Source: CAWAVN01 sp963825075
Lineage (GTDB): Bacteria; Planctomycetota; Planctomycetia; Planctomycetales; Planctomycetaceae
Reading direction: 5' to 3'
Assembly: GCA_963825075.1 (NCBI GenBank)
Contig: CAWGRX010000030.1
Location: forward strand, 366,143-430,142
DNA: 64,000 bases
Part shown: one piece after another, positions 8,933 to 17,988 of the stretch
Layout: each line of letters opens with the position of its first letter
How positions within the stretch are numbered: position 1 is the first letter of the stretch
Notes under the pieces: model-generated
What the model was told of the DNA's origin: nothing
Database searches by the model: none
The model's input: the letters and a program-made list of their open reading frames with translations, nothing else
Made by a program: the position numbers and the translations under genes

Positions 8933-9111
8933 GGTGTCCGTTCCTTTGGTTGGAAGGTTTGGAAAAACGCCCCCGCCCCGTCTGCAAGGGCGGGGGGCTT
9001 GCCGGGGTTCTTCACCTTCACGGGGGCCGATGCCAAGAACCCGCGAAGTCTGTGAAGAAGAACCCCGACCGGCCCGGCGTTACGAAAGGGAACCGCCGGG
9101 CCGTTGTTCGA

Positions 9112-9592
9112 CTACGAAACCGCCGACGGCTTTGGACCGTCCGCCGTGAAGCCGACCCGGAATCCCATTCGCGAAAGCCGATCGACGGCTTGAACCCGGT
9201 CCCGGTAGGTCGTTCCACCTTCGACCGACGCCGCCGCCGCGAAAAGATCACGGGCCGACAGACTGTTGTTGGTTTGCCATCCAAGAAAGGTTGTAAGGCG
9301 TCAACACAATCCCGAAGGAATCGCGAATGTCTTCGATCGCCGTTTCCAGTTGATCGACGGTCATCGGGGCGTCGTCGCCAAGTTCCTTTTGCCGTTCCAG
9401 CCGTTCGCGTCCCTTCGCCGACTTCGACGCCTTCGCCTTTCGGTCGGCGTCTTGATCCCGTTTCTTTTCGTTCAGCCGTTGCCGATGGGCGTTCGTCGTC
9501 ATTGCTGCCGGGTCGATGGCAAACGCCGAATTTCCCGACGGTTGCGACCGGCTTGTAATCCGGTCAAGTTCGTTCTTCGTGGTCTTCGTCAT
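9112..9592 (-). CDS. Hypothetical protein of element 1, probably frameshifted
   Basis: The first frame begins MTKTTKNELDRITSR at 9592 (GAAAGGGAAC upstream), carries a charged helical region (QRLNEKKRDQDADRKAKASK), and stops at 9248 after PYNLSWMANQQQ. In the next frame coding-like sequence continues at once (ARDLFAAAASVEGGTTYRDR, then RVGFTADGPKPSAVS) to a stop at 9112. A one-base indel near 9255-9275 would join them into ~160 residues. A longer start at 9664 is possible. No family recognised. Confidence 0.5.
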
Positions 9593-9676
9593 GTTCGTTC
9601 CCTTTCGTGGAAACAGGTTGGTTGAAACCGAAGCCGCCAACGCGACGGCGACGGGTTGCGTCATGGTGTCTTCCGA

Positions 9677-9955
9677 TCAACAGCCCCAGGGCAGGGAATA
9701 GCCGTGGGCGTTCGACGCGACGACCGCGACTTTGTTCAAGACTTGGGGCGTTCCCCATTTCTTGTCCGCCAAGTGCAACAACCAAACGATGCACTTTTCC
9801 GGCGTGTCGATTCGGTCGGGTTCGATCCAGTATTCCCAAGCCGGGTTGCCTTCGACGTGAATCATCACGCATCCGTCGTCGTCCAGTTGGACCGTGGTTG
9901 GGTCTTCCAAATTCATCGCGGCAAATTCCGCCGATGTGTAAAACTTCAATGTCAT
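9677..9955 (-). CDS. Hypothetical acidic protein of element 1
   Basis: 92 residues starting MTLKFYTSAEFAAMNLEDP, with GAAAGGGGA before the ATG. Contains a compact alpha/beta-looking core (VQLDDDGCVMIHVEGNPAWE). No family recognised. It starts 12 bases after the upstream gene stops, in keeping with an operon. Confidence 0.6.
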   Translation of the reverse strand: MTLKFYTSAEFAAMNLEDPTTVQLDDDGCVMIHVEGNPAWEYWIEPDRIDTPEKCIVWLLHLADKKWGTPQVLNKVAVVASNAHGYSLPWGC

Positions 9956-9967
9956 CGCATCCCCTTT

Positions 9968-10258
9968 CTAAAAAAACTTCGCCTCTGAATTGAGGCGTTT
10001 CGGGTCGTCGTAACCACAACCAAAAGTTTCGAGGAGTAAGTCTTGAGGCAGAACCAAATCTTCCCAAACCTTCCCCTCTGGGAGGGTGACAGGATCACGC
10101 CAAACGACGCGATACCATCCATTGGAATCTTTCTCGCGAACGACTCCATAGCGTCCGCATCGGGGGCAAACGATTACGAACGTCCTTGCAACATGCCGCC
10201 GGAGAAAGTCGTCATCATGCAAAGCTTGGTTGAGGTCAGTTGTCACAGAACCCTCCAC
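9968..10258 (-). CDS. Hypothetical protein with a CPRC zinc-knuckle-like motif
   Basis: 96 residues starting MEGSVTTDLNQALHDDDF. The segment FVIVCPRCGRYGVVREKDSN has one CxxC pair, half of a possible zinc ribbon, and a second cysteine pair is missing, so metal binding is uncertain. It lies immediately upstream of the 9677 gene and 30 bases past the repeat cluster at 10297-10434. Confidence 0.55.
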   Translation of the reverse strand: MEGSVTTDLNQALHDDDFLRRHVARTFVIVCPRCGRYGVVREKDSNGWYRVVWRDPVTLPEGKVWEDLVLPQDLLLETFGCGYDDPKRLNSEAKFF

Positions 10259-10296
10259 GGGAAAAAGTGGTCATTCGCAAACGTCGTCTAAAATCC

Positions 10297-10434
10297 GGTG
10301 TCCGGTTTTTGGTGTCCTATTCCGCCGTCCGATCCGTAGTGTTCCGGTGGTGGTGGTGTCCCGTCCTTTAGGGACACCCACCACCGACACCGAAACCCGG
10401 TGTCCGGCCCGGTGTCCGGTACACCCAGGACACC
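10297..10434. repeat. Cluster of GGTGTCC repeats, candidate origin or binding region
   Basis: Five direct copies of GGTGTCC (10297, 10311, 10355, 10399, 10411) and two inverted copies (10372, 10428) lie in 138 bases. Two of them form a hairpin (10355-10362 with 10371-10378). The cluster directly follows the primase-helicase gene. A short overlapping frame could also be coding, so a protein-level origin of the repeat is not excluded. Confidence 0.6.
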
Positions 10435-10447
10435 GGGCGAAATCTGG

Positions 10448-12455
10448 TCAATCTTCGTCGTCATCAGGTAACAGATATTCATGGGTTTTGTTGTTCTTGA
10501 CCGTGACGGGCTTCCGGGTCAGATGGCCGGAATGGAGCATCTTTCCAAGTAGGTTTCGGGTCTTGTCCCGTCCAAACGGCCCGGCTTCGGTGATGGCGTT
10601 CGCCGTCGCGGGGCCGTCGGTGTCCCGGTCCCATTTCCGCAAAATGTCCACAACGACCTGCATCCCTTCGCGGTCCCGTTCGTTCTGCCGTTCTTCGTTC
10701 TTCGCCAATCGGCCTTTCAAGTTTTCGGGATCAAGTTCGCTGGGAAGCCACAACGGGAAACACCATTCCAACGTGACGGGTTCCACCGGGGGCCAGCTTC
10801 GGACAGCCGCATCCAAAACGACGTGCCCCGGTTCTTCGTGGGGTCGCAAGACAAGATGGGAATCCGCCGCCCGCGATTGGCTTCCCGCCCCGCTGCCAAC
10901 GTCGGTCACGTCCTTTCCGGCTTGGCTCCCTTTAGACGAATGATGGATCAAAAACCAAGCCGCTTGGGTCTGGTCGGCAAACCGATCAATCTGGTTGTAA
11001 ACTTGGGCCATCGCCGCGTTGTCGTTTTCACTGACGCCGGGGGGCAACATCCGGTAGTGGGCATCGACGATGATTGCTCGATACCGACCGGGTTCGATGT
11101 GATCGACGGTCCGCAGCCCCAAGCCGAAGTAATCCACAAGCCGACCACGAAGGGAAATCACGTCGTAGCGGTCTTGATAATCGTCAAGCGAAATCCCCAT
11201 CGCATCGGCGACGTTGGGGATTCGATGCGTGATCGTTTCCGGGTGCAATTCGTTGTCGATCAACAGAACACGCCCCGGTTGGCAGGAAAAGCGGTTCAAC
11301 CAACATCCCCCCGAAACGATCGACAACGCCAACGAATAGGACGTCCAGGATTTCCCGGCCTTCGATGGGGCGACGACGTTTATTGTTTCGCCTTCGCGGG
11401 CAAGTCCATCAATGACCGCCTTCCGCATTTTGGGGTGCCGTCGTTTCAGTTCACCGAAGGCAACGGGCAAGATCAGTTCGGGACCGTCTTCGTCTTCGGG
11501 TTCGTCGTCGTTCGGTTCGGCTTCCGACGGTTCCCACCTGGGCGTTTCTTCAACCAACGTCAACAGGTCGGACGCCGTGCCTTCGGCCCCCAACCAATCG
11601 GACACGTCGCCGCCTTCGGGGATGCCCGCAGGTTCGATCACTTTGACCGATTCCGCCGCCGCATGAATCATCCGGGCGACGTTGTTCGCATGAATCCGCC
11701 CCGGCTTGTCATTGTCGGCGATGATGGCAACGCGACGGCCTTCCAGACTTTCCGCGAAGTCAGGAATCCATTTCCCCGGCTTCCCCGGCTTTGCTGGTTT
11801 CGATGCCCCGCCGGGGTTGCACGTCGCCACAAGCCCCAACGACCGCAGCCGGTCGACGTCCTTTTCGCCTTCGGGGATGAAAACGATTGCCGACGGGTCG
11901 GATTCCAGCAATTCTGGCAGACGATAGAGAACACGCCGAACGCCTTTGGTTGAATTTATCCAACCACCATTGCCGTCGGGCCGTCGTTGGCAAAAGTCTT
12001 TCGCCTTCCCTTTTGTGCCCGGTTCTTTCCGACAGACTTGGAAAAGCAACGCCCCGGCTTCGTCGCGGTAATCGTAGGTCGCGACGATCTTCCCCGGACT
12101 ATTGCCGTGGTGATGGACGTTTCGCCCGGCGTGCCCACCAACGCCCAAGTGATCGGCGACGGCCCGGACAACGGTTGGGAAGTCCCAGCCCCGCATCCAT
12201 TCGACTGCCGACAACCCATCGCCGTTCCCTTCGTTGAAACATTGATTGCAGTAAACCGCCCCGGCGTCCGCGTCGATCAATCGAAACCGATCGATCCCCG
12301 CCGCACTTCGGGCAGGGATGATGCCCGCCGTCAAGCAAGTCGCGATCGATCCCGGCGACGGCTTCCAGGATTTCCTGCCAGCATCCCTTCGCCCTTTGCT
12401 TCAATTCGACCGCGTTCGGGGCTTTGCCGTTTCGTGAGAAATGGGCCGTTTGCAT
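10448..12455 (-). CDS. Primase-helicase (zinc finger, Toprim, RepA-type ATPase), one frameshift
   Basis: Replication protein of element 1. Domain order: an N-terminal primase zinc finger (HHPCPKCGG ... AVYCNQCF), a Toprim region (FIPEGEKDVDRLRSLG and VAIIADNDKPGRIHANN), and a RecA/RepA-like hexameric helicase ATPase (VVAPSKAGKSWTSYSLALS Walker A, RAIIVDAHYRML Walker B). The zinc finger is split between two frames near 12295-12305, in GGGG. Joining them restores CPKCGG then IDRFRLIDADAG. The start at 12455 overlaps the stop of the gene before it (TGATG). It most likely primes and unwinds the element for autonomous replication. Confidence 0.85.
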
Positions 12456-12691
12456 CACGCCGCCCCCCGCAGCCGTCGCCGTCGGCCTTTTGCCAGGATG
12501 CGTTGAACGACCGCCCGCACAATCGGGGCCATCGGTCGGGCCGGGGGCGGGGTCGGATAGGTTCGGCGGGTCATCCGCAGCCGGGCCGCGTCGGTCGCCG
12601 ATCGCAACAGGGCGATGTCTTCGGGGCGAAGCGTTCCGGCGTTGTTGGGGTTGCCGTTTCCAACGACTTTAGAAACCATAGGATTGTCCAT
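12455..12691 (-). CDS. Small basic hypothetical protein coupled to the primase
   Basis: 78 residues (MDNPMVSKVVGNGNPNNAGT) with a very basic tail (LAKGRRRRLRGAA). Its TGA overlaps the primase ATG, indicating translational coupling. No family recognised; a nucleic-acid-binding accessory is an inference from charge and position. Confidence 0.5.
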   Translation of the reverse strand: MDNPMVSKVVGNGNPNNAGTLRPEDIALLRSATDAARLRMTRRTYPTPPPARPMAPIVRAVVQRILAKGRRRRLRGAA

Positions 12692-12763
12692 CTTTTTTCG
12701 CCCGGATGGTTCGCCGCCGCCGGGCGTTTTTTCGTTTGGTCCCTTGCGACCGTTCCCCTTGCA

Positions 12764-13021
12764 TCAAACCCATTGCCGGGTCGGTTTGGTTTTTCGCCGT
12801 CGCCGAACGGTCGTCGTGGGTTCCGCCGGTTTGTTTTGCCGCGACTTCAAGAACCGGGCGACTTCGTCCGGGTCGATCCGCCATCGCGGGCGTTGGCCGT
12901 TGGGGTTCTCAGCCACGTTCACCGCGACCAATTGCCCGGCGTGAATCCAAGCCAGGACTTTGTCGGGCTTGACGCCCAACGTCTTTGCCAATTGGTTGGG
13001 GGTGATGAAGGTTTCAGACAT
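12764..13021 (-). CDS. Excisionase-like helix-turn-helix protein
   Basis: 85 residues starting MSETFITPNQLAKTLGVKPD; GAAGGGG precedes the ATG. ITPNQLAKTLGVKPDKVLAW followed by IHAGQLVAVNVAENP and the wing RPRWRIDPDEVARFLKSR is the classic excisionase/AlpA winged helix-turn-helix (helix, turn, helix, then R-x-R-I-x-x-x-E-V). The Arg/Lys-rich tail would add DNA contacts. It overlaps the next gene upstream by eight bases. Likely directs excision or represses the integrase or replication genes. Confidence 0.75.
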   Translation of the reverse strand: MSETFITPNQLAKTLGVKPDKVLAWIHAGQLVAVNVAENPNGQRPRWRIDPDEVARFLKSRQNKPAEPTTTVRRRRKTKPTRQWV

Positions 13022-13253
13022 TGGTCGCCCCTTCATGTTTCGCCGCTTGCCGGTCGTCGGCGTCGGCTTCCAGCCAATCAAGGATCCATTGCCCGCGATA
13101 AAGAACGCGGTTCCCTTGCCGACTGAAACGAAGTGCCCCCAACCGCCGAGCACGGGCAAGCGTTGCCCCTGGCAGGTCAAGTAAAAGCCGGGCTTGCCCA
13201 TCGTGATAGATGGCGTCCGGATCGATGCGTGCTGGTTCCGTCAAATTGCCCAT
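13014..13253 (-). CDS. Small helix-turn-helix protein
   Basis: 79 residues starting MGNLTEPARIDPDAIYHDGQ. LLDLPGATLARARRLGALRF followed by SRQGNRVLYRGQWILDWLEA resembles a second excisionase-type DNA-binding domain. It overlaps the 12764-13021 gene by eight bases, so the two are probably translated together and may work as a pair. Confidence 0.6.
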   Translation of the reverse strand: MGNLTEPARIDPDAIYHDGQARLLLDLPGATLARARRLGALRFSRQGNRVLYRGQWILDWLEADADDRQAAKHEGATNV

Positions 13254-13366
13254 AGCGTTTCCCGTCTGTTGTGGATTAGGACGGGGGCAATCTTAGAAGT
13301 GACGGTCCAGGATGGTCCCGGTTGGTCGGGTTTGGTATAGGTTTGGGCGGGCATACCCGACCGGCT

Positions 13367-13779
13367 TCAATTCACGTCGGGAAGACGTTCGGGCAGCTTG
13401 CGATCGAAGTTCTTTTCAAGCCAGGGACGGATTTTCGACCAAAGCCATTCGTTCCGCTTGCCCTTGCCGCCGCCTTGGACGTCGGGTTCGGGCAAGTCGC
13501 TGTACTTTTTCAAAGCGGATTTACTTCGATTAACCAACGCCCCCGCTTGGTCAAGCGTGACATATTGGGGGATTTCTTGGGGTGGCGTTTCGTCGGCCTT
13601 CGGGGGCGTGTTCGGCGTTTCGCCCGCCCCGGCGTCGCGTTCCGCCTTGATGAACTGATTGTTTTTTGCCAGTGTCTGTGGTCCCGCAAGTGCCAAGCAA
13701 TAACCGCGTCAATTAGTTCTTCAAGATCTGTCAGGTTTCTTGCTGGATCGTAGACGCCGATTCTCCCTGGCAATAGCAA
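13367..13779 (-). CDS. Hypothetical protein with C-terminal helix-turn-helix, one frameshift
   Basis: The N-terminal part reads VYDPARNLTDLEELIDAVIA and continues HLRDHRHWQK, then breaks at a run of six A on the minus strand (near 13670). In the next frame it continues NNQFIKAERD and ends with a helix-turn-helix-like segment (VTLDQAGALVNRSKSALKKY, then GKGKRNEWLWSKIRPWL). Adding one A joins the two into ~135 residues. The start is probably TTG. This is the clearest homopolymer indel in the window. First gene after the integrase in reading order. Confidence 0.55.
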
Positions 13780-13987
13780 TCACTAATCACCAAAATTGCG
13801 GGGAGGTTCGATTCCCGCAGATCTCGCAAGCCTTTGAATTTGTTCGCCAGCGGTTTCCAGAGTTTCATCGGATTTGTCCGTCGGCTATCTTCTGTTCAGA
13901 CGTCCGGCAACGATAGGCTCCATTGCTCTTTGTGCTTTGCGGCCAAGTCGTGTTTCCAGTCTTCGGTAGGGCGTCCCGATTCATCGC

Positions 13988-15202
13988 TCACCCCCTTCCG
14001 TTTCGCACCGGCCAAAGCCAAGCCCGGACAACGTTGACCACGTCCCGCAGCCGGTCGTCGGAAATCCGATGCCGATAGTTCGCCGCCATGCTGGGGTCAA
14101 CGTGTCCCATGATGGAATCAACGGCGACTTGGTCGCGGGATTCCCCGGCGTGGGTTTCAAAGCAATGCCGAAGCGTATAGAAGTTCAACCCCTTCGCCGT
14201 GATGCCCAGCTTCTTCACCAGCTTGCGAAACTCCATCGAAACCGCATCAAGGGGCGTCCCTGGCGATTCCTTCCCGTCTTCGTCTTGCCGTGGGGGATTC
14301 ACGCGAACGTAGGGCAAGCCGTTTCTTGTCAGAAACACCAGCCCCGCGAATTCTTCGCCAGCCGGTTCGGGGCGATTGGCGATCGATGCTTCCAACGCCT
14401 TCAAGGTTTCCGGCCACAAGGGGATCCTTCGCGGGATTTCCGTTTTCGGTCGCGGAAACGAAACCCATCCGGTTTCCAAGTCCAGGGCGGACAAGGGAAG
14501 GGAAGCACAATCGCTGTTGCCGAAGCCCGCGTTGCAGCCAAGATGGATCATAGCCGACAAATGGATGTTGGCGTCGTCCATCATCCGGCGGACTTCTTCC
14601 CGGTTGAACAACTTCGGGCCGCGTTCGTTTCGTGCCCGGCGTTGCCGTTTGGCCGATGGCCTTTTGAATTCGTCGCCGAAGTTGATCGGTTCGGGATACA
14701 GTTTCGCCGTGTGCCCGAATTTGAACACGCCCCGAATTTTGTTGACCGTGCTTTTCAGGCTGTTTGTGTTCAACCGCTTTGCCAGGGCCGAACGGAAGTC
14801 GCGGAAGTCGCCCGGCGTCAATCCCGTGACGATTCGGCCTTTCCCGAAGTGCTTCGCGATGGCCGTAACAATCTGGTGATAGTCGGCCAATGTGCGGGGC
14901 GACAGGTCGCCGTCTTCGACCGCCGCCGCCTTCGATTCCATGAATTCGTTGCACAGTTGTTCGATGGTGCATCCGTTGGAAACGTCGATCGCGGGGGGAG
15001 TTTCGCCCCGAAGCAAATAGGGCAAGTCGCGGGTGTAGGCTTTCAGGGCTTCGACCCCGTCGGGGTCGGTTCGCCAGCTTCCGAAGTATCGGGGCTTGCC
15101 TTTGATTTTCTTGCACCATTGTCCCGACCGATGCGGGAACAAGGGAAAATCGGCGTGGGGTTTCGCTGGTCTGTCGGAAATGGCTTTGCTAGAATCGGTC
15201 AC
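13988..15202 (-). CDS. Tyrosine integrase of element 1
   Basis: 404 residues. The N-terminal ~90 residues are an arm-binding-like region, followed by a SAM-like core-binding domain (CTIEQLCNEFMESKAAAVED) and a catalytic domain with TLRHCFETHAGESRDQVAVD, the GH of IMGHVDPSMAANYRHRI, and its Tyr nucleophile. The first catalytic box reads LGCNAGFGNSDCASLPLSAL, without the canonical Arg of the 'R-x-x-E' box. I believe related planctomycete integrases share this, but cannot verify it here. It sits 168 bases from the tRNA-Lys junction, as expected for the element's own integrase. Confidence 0.88.
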   Translation of the reverse strand: MTDSSKAISDRPAKPHADFPLFPHRSGQWCKKIKGKPRYFGSWRTDPDGVEALKAYTRDLPYLLRGETPPAIDVSNGCTIEQLCNEFMESKAAAVEDGDLSPRTLADYHQIVTAIAKHFGKGRIVTGLTPGDFRDFRSALAKRLNTNSLKSTVNKIRGVFKFGHTAKLYPEPINFGDEFKRPSAKRQRRARNERGPKLFNREEVRRMMDDANIHLSAMIHLGCNAGFGNSDCASLPLSALDLETGWVSFPRPKTEIPRRIPLWPETLKALEASIANRPEPAGEEFAGLVFLTRNGLPYVRVNPPRQDEDGKESPGTPLDAVSMEFRKLVKKLGITAKGLNFYTLRHCFETHAGESRDQVAVDSIMGHVDPSMAANYRHRISDDRLRDVVNVVRAWLWPVRNGRG

Positions 15203-15295
15203 GTCGTCACCTGCTTTCTAAGGGGTTAGGTGATGATTCGGCCCCAACCGCCGCAATCGGTTGGGGTCATTTCTCCCAAGCCTACAAGCCCGAAC

Positions 15296-15315
15296 TGGTG
15301 TAGTCAATGGTGTAG
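15296..15315. other. Candidate integrase arm sites, right end of element 1
   Basis: Two direct copies of TGGTGTAG (15296-15303, 15308-15315), starts 12 bases apart, lie 55 bases inside the right att core and match the inverted pair at 6317-6335. Confidence 0.5.
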
Positions 15316-15370
15316 GGCTTCAAGAATGGGAGAAGCCGAAACGACGCAAAGCCTTTGAAAAAAGCACTTT

Positions 15371-15443
<73 letters not shown>

Positions 15444-15607
15444 TTAGACATAAACACGGCCAGACCAATCATTTGCGTACCTGCCGACGGTCGGCAGCGT
15501 GGCCCGAAAACCGAAGAAAAATCCGGTAGTCTACCGGATTTGCCGGAAACCTGTGTTTGCCATCAGCTTACACCGGTTTTTGGCAAGGTTTTTGAGGAGC
15601 TGCGCCC

Positions 15608-17140
15608 ATGCCAAATCCGTCTCGCCGCGTGCCCAAATACCGGCACCACAAAGCCACCGGCCAAGCCGTCGTCACCCTCTCCGGGACCGACTTCTATCTC
15701 GGCCCCCACGGTTCTCAAGTCTCCATCGCGGAATACGACCGCCTCGTCGCCGAATGGCTGACATCGGGCCGCCGCCTGCCCCGACGCGACGAAGAATCCG
15801 GCTTCACCGTCAACGAGTTGCTCGTTGCCTACTGGGGACATTGCGAACGCCACTATCAAAAGAACGGGAAGCCCACGAGCGAACAATCCTGCATCAAGGT
15901 GGCTCTCGGCCCCGTTCGCCGGCTGTATGGTCACACCCAAGCGGCCGACTTCGGGCCGCTCTCCCTGAAAGCCTGCCGGCAGCAAATGATTGATGCGGGC
16001 TGGGAGCGCGTCAGCATCAATACGCACGTGGGCCGCATCCGGCGGATGTTCAAATGGGAATCGGAAAACGAGTTGGTTCCCGTGGACGTTTTCCAGGCCC
16101 TGGGGACCGTGGCCGGCTTGCGAAAGGGCAGAAGCGATGCGGTGGAAACCAAGCCCGTTCGCCCCGTGGCCGATCACCTGGTTGAAGCGGTCCGGCCGTT
16201 CGTCTCTCGGCAGGTCTGGGGGATGATCGAACTGCAGCGCCTGACCGCGATGCGGCCGGGGGAAGTGGTTCTGATGCGGACCGCGGATTTCTCGATGACC
16301 GGGCCGGTTTGGATTTACACTCCCGAATCCCACAAGACCGAACATCACGATCGGCAACGGGAAATCTATCTCGGCCCCCAGGCCCAAGAGATTCTCGCCC
16401 CCTTCCTCAAAACCGATCTCACGGCCTATGTGTTCTCGCCCCAGGAAGCGGAGAACGAACGCCGCGCCGCCCAACGCGAAAGCCGGAAAACTCCGGTTCA
16501 GCCCAGCCAACAAAACCGCCGCAAGAAAGCCCCCAGGCAAAAAGCCGGCGAACGGTACAACGTCCTCTCCTACCGGCGTGCGATCGTGACGGGTTGCGAA
16601 CAGGCATTCGGGATGCCCAAGGAACTCCGGCGGATTCCCAAGCAATTACCCAAAGCCGAGCGGGGCCGGTTTTCGGCCGCGGAGTGGGAAGCCGAACGGG
16701 AACGCCGGCAAGAGTTGGCGTCCGAATGGCGAGCGGAGAATTGCTGGCATCCCAACCAAGTCCGGCTGATGAGCAAGCAGTCGCAGGTCGGCATCGCGAA
16801 AATCGGCATCGTGGCTTACGATGCGAAGTCTCGCCGGATGATCGGCGACGGCGGCGTGACCTTGGCCAGGTCCGAGGACAAGAACTGGTATGTTCTGGGC
16901 GTCGGGCCGTACCGGAACGGTTCCATCCGGGAAGAAATGAAGAGCGGCCTCCAAACCCCGCCCGCCGCGAACGAGCCGCTGCCCTATAACGTCGCCTTCG
17001 ACGATCCGCCCCCCGGGGAATCCCAGGAAGCAGGCACCAGCCGCGTCCAATGGGCCGGCTCCACCGAGGAAGAACAAATCCAACCGCCCCCGCCCGTTCA
17101 ACCTGCCTCCGATGCGCTGTTTCCGGAAGCGTCCCATTAG
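15608..17140 (+). CDS. Chimeric protein: truncated tyrosine recombinase joined to an unrelated C-terminal domain
   Basis: 510 residues. Residues 1-~385 are a tyrosine recombinase (N-terminal KYRHHKATGQAVVTLSGTDF, core-binding domain, catalytic Arg box LTAMRPGEVVLMRTADF). The sequence should then run through a WHPNQLRH...GH...Y active site. Instead, right after AENCWHPNQVR it switches to RLMSKQSQVGIAKIGIVAYD and LARSEDKNWYVLGVGPYRNG, unlike any recombinase and, from memory, similar to a small planctomycete DUF. The second catalytic box, GH and Tyr nucleophile are lost, so recombination activity is not expected. It lies 165 bases 3' of tRNA-Lys, marking an older, decayed integration at the same tRNA. 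Confidence 0.75.
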   Translation: MPNPSRRVPKYRHHKATGQAVVTLSGTDFYLGPHGSQVSIAEYDRLVAEWLTSGRRLPRRDEESGFTVNELLVAYWGHCERHYQKNGKPTSEQSCIKVALGPVRRLYGHTQAADFGPLSLKACRQQMIDAGWERVSINTHVGRIRRMFKWESENELVPVDVFQALGTVAGLRKGRSDAVETKPVRPVADHLVEAVRPFVSRQVWGMIELQRLTAMRPGEVVLMRTADFSMTGPVWIYTPESHKTEHHDRQREIYLGPQAQEILAPFLKTDLTAYVFSPQEAENERRAAQRESRKTPVQPSQQNRRKKAPRQKAGERYNVLSYRRAIVTGCEQAFGMPKELRRIPKQLPKAERGRFSAAEWEAERERRQELASEWRAENCWHPNQVRLMSKQSQVGIAKIGIVAYDAKSRRMIGDGGVTLARSEDKNWYVLGVGPYRNGSIREEMKSGLQTPPAANEPLPYNVAFDDPPPGESQEAGTSRVQWAGSTEEEQIQPPPPVQPASDALFPEASH

Positions 17141-17176
17141 GGCGGCATCGGCAGTCGTCCGTGAAAGACTTGCGAT

Positions 17177-17857
17177 TCAACGCCCCGCTTGGCTGTCGGC
17201 TTGCCTGAAGATTTCGGCGAGCGACAATGTGAAGCCGGGGAGCACGTCGCCGGCGGTGAGGGGTTCGGTTTCTGTGTGGCGAGTGCCGGGATCATCGGCG
17301 GAGGTGTAAACCGTGGCTGAGCGATCGCGGGGATCGACGTACCACACCAAACGGACGCCGGCTTGGAAATAGTCCCGCCGCTTTTGCTCCATCTCCCGCG
17401 GCGTGTTGCTTTCGGAAAGCACTTCGATGGCGAGATCGGGAACAAGTTCGGGAATGGGTTCCCTGGGTAATCTTCCATCAGGAAATTTGGACGAACTGAT
17501 GAAGCACACATCCGCAATACGAACCTGATCGGGCAGAATCTGCAGCGTCCCGGCTTCGCCGAGCACGATTCCCAATTGATTCTCGACGACGAACGTTGTG
17601 AGTTTCGTGCCAATCAACATCGCCAGGAAGGATTCGTAAAAGCCCATCGCCTTCTCCACCAGGATGCCGTCGATCAGTTCGCAGATCGCTTCTTTCCGGG
17701 AAGCCAGATTTTCCGCATCTTCGACGGTGGCCAGTCCGGGCGGCGGAAAACTGCGGATGCGCTCGAAGGGGATCCCGCCGAGATGATTTTGTATGTCCGC
17801 GAGACTCCAATGCGTGGGGAGACACGTGGTTCGCGGAGCCGTAATCGTCGTCGCCAT
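17177..17857 (-). CDS. Uma2 family (DUF820) putative endonuclease
   Basis: 226 residues with the Uma2/DUF820 layout: ICELIDGILVEKAMGFYES near the start, RIADVCFISSSKFPDGRL, then the PD-(D/E)xK-like core PDLAIEVLSESNTPREMEQK and VRLVWYVDPRDRSATVY. These proteins are nuclease-fold and often found in many copies in planctomycetes and cyanobacteria; the physiological role is unknown. Convergent with the chimeric recombinase gene. A second Uma2 gene lies at 47945-48496. Confidence 0.88.
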   Translation of the reverse strand: MATTITAPRTTCLPTHWSLADIQNHLGGIPFERIRSFPPPGLATVEDAENLASRKEAICELIDGILVEKAMGFYESFLAMLIGTKLTTFVVENQLGIVLGEAGTLQILPDQVRIADVCFISSSKFPDGRLPREPIPELVPDLAIEVLSESNTPREMEQKRRDYFQAGVRLVWYVDPRDRSATVYTSADDPGTRHTETEPLTAGDVLPGFTLSLAEIFRQADSQAGR

Positions 17858-17988
17858 AAGCCGGCCTTCGAGTGATGGGTATTTTGGTATTACCAGAGCC
17901 TAAAAGTATTGTACGGCTAAAGTGACCGGCGTTCTATGATTTACTCCCCGAAGGTTTTCACCAGAATTAGTTTGCATCGGCGAGGCTC

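Noticed and set aside
13800..13835. tRNA-like T-arm (GAGGTTCGATTCCC) near the element 1 integrase
   Set aside because: The stem does not pair as a tRNA T-arm should and no acceptor or anticodon arm is present.
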